Shown: piece after piece, positions 61,262 through 64,000 of the stretch | Layout of the letters: every line of letters starts with the position of its first letter | How positions within the stretch are numbered: position 1 is the stretch's first letter | Origin: Citrobacter amalonaticus | GTDB lineage: Bacteria > Pseudomonadota > Gammaproteobacteria > Enterobacterales > Enterobacteriaceae | Reading direction: 5' to 3' | DNA length: 64,000 nucleotides | Assembly (NCBI RefSeq): GCF_001559075.2 | Contig: NZ_CP014015.2 | Coordinates: 2,666,001-2,730,000 of the forward strand | Program-made: the position numbers and the translations under genes | The notes under the pieces: model-generated | The model's input: the letters and a program-made list of their open reading frames with translations, nothing else | The model's database searches: none | Told to the model about the DNA's origin: nothing

Positions 61262-64000
<2,739 letters not shown>

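Overview
The window is a gene-dense chromosomal segment of an enterobacterium close to Escherichia and Salmonella. Nearly every protein is recognisable as an ortholog of an E. coli K-12 gene at about full length. The thr leader peptide, the yjjY micro-ORF, the TTG starts of rpsT and carA, and the REP and ERIC repeats all point to Enterobacteriaceae. Genes absent compared with K-12 (yaaX, the yaaW/htgA/yaaI group, hokC with its IS) and the extra clusters suggest Citrobacter or a near relative. That genus call is an inference from memory, not a measured identity. There is no phage, transposase, CRISPR array, tRNA or rRNA.

Layout. (1) 1-4051: the end of a cryptic mannitol-type PTS operon (cmtA C-terminus, yggP, glpX2, fumE, yggC). 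(2) 4008-7087, minus strand: a four-gene ECF-type ABC importer behind a PPC/DUF296-domain protein, absent from this position in K-12. (3) 7463-10867: epd-pgk-fbaA, central glycolysis. (4) 10967-18203: a 7.2-kb accessory block between fbaA and mscS. It holds a carbamate kinase, an MFS transporter, homologs of FdrA/AllF, YlbE/AllG and YlbF/AllH, and an AllS-like LysR regulator, and looks like a free-standing carbamoyl-transfer pathway for oxamate or a related compound. (5) 18329-20825: mscS, argO, yggE. (6) 20923-33762: ettA, slt, trpR, yjjX, gpmB, rob, creABCD, arcA, yjjY, yjtD. (7) 33897-38926: the thr operon with leader and attenuator. (8) 39023-51502: yaaA, yaaJ, talB, mogA, an MHS-type MFS carrier, satP, dnaK-dnaJ, nhaA-nhaR, rpsT. 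(9) 51831-58642: ribF-ileS-lspA-fkpB-ispH and rihC. (10) 58816-64000: dapB and carAB, with carB cut by the window end.

The main points for a second look are as follows. The all-like cluster lacks every upstream allantoin enzyme and brings its own transporter and AllS paralog. The order yggE|ettA joins two regions that are about 1.56 Mb apart in K-12 and is what an inversion around oriC would produce. Three ERIC elements sit in or next to transcribed leaders: inside the thr leader between promoter and thrL, inside the loop of the dnaK-dnaJ intergenic hairpin, and just upstream of ettA. One ATPase of the ECF importer has a degenerate ABC signature. Regulatory sites that can be read directly include the TrpR operator, a CreB tag, an FNR box before arcA, the sigma-32 dnaK promoter, RutR, PurR and ArgR sites before carA, and CRP and Cra sites before epd.
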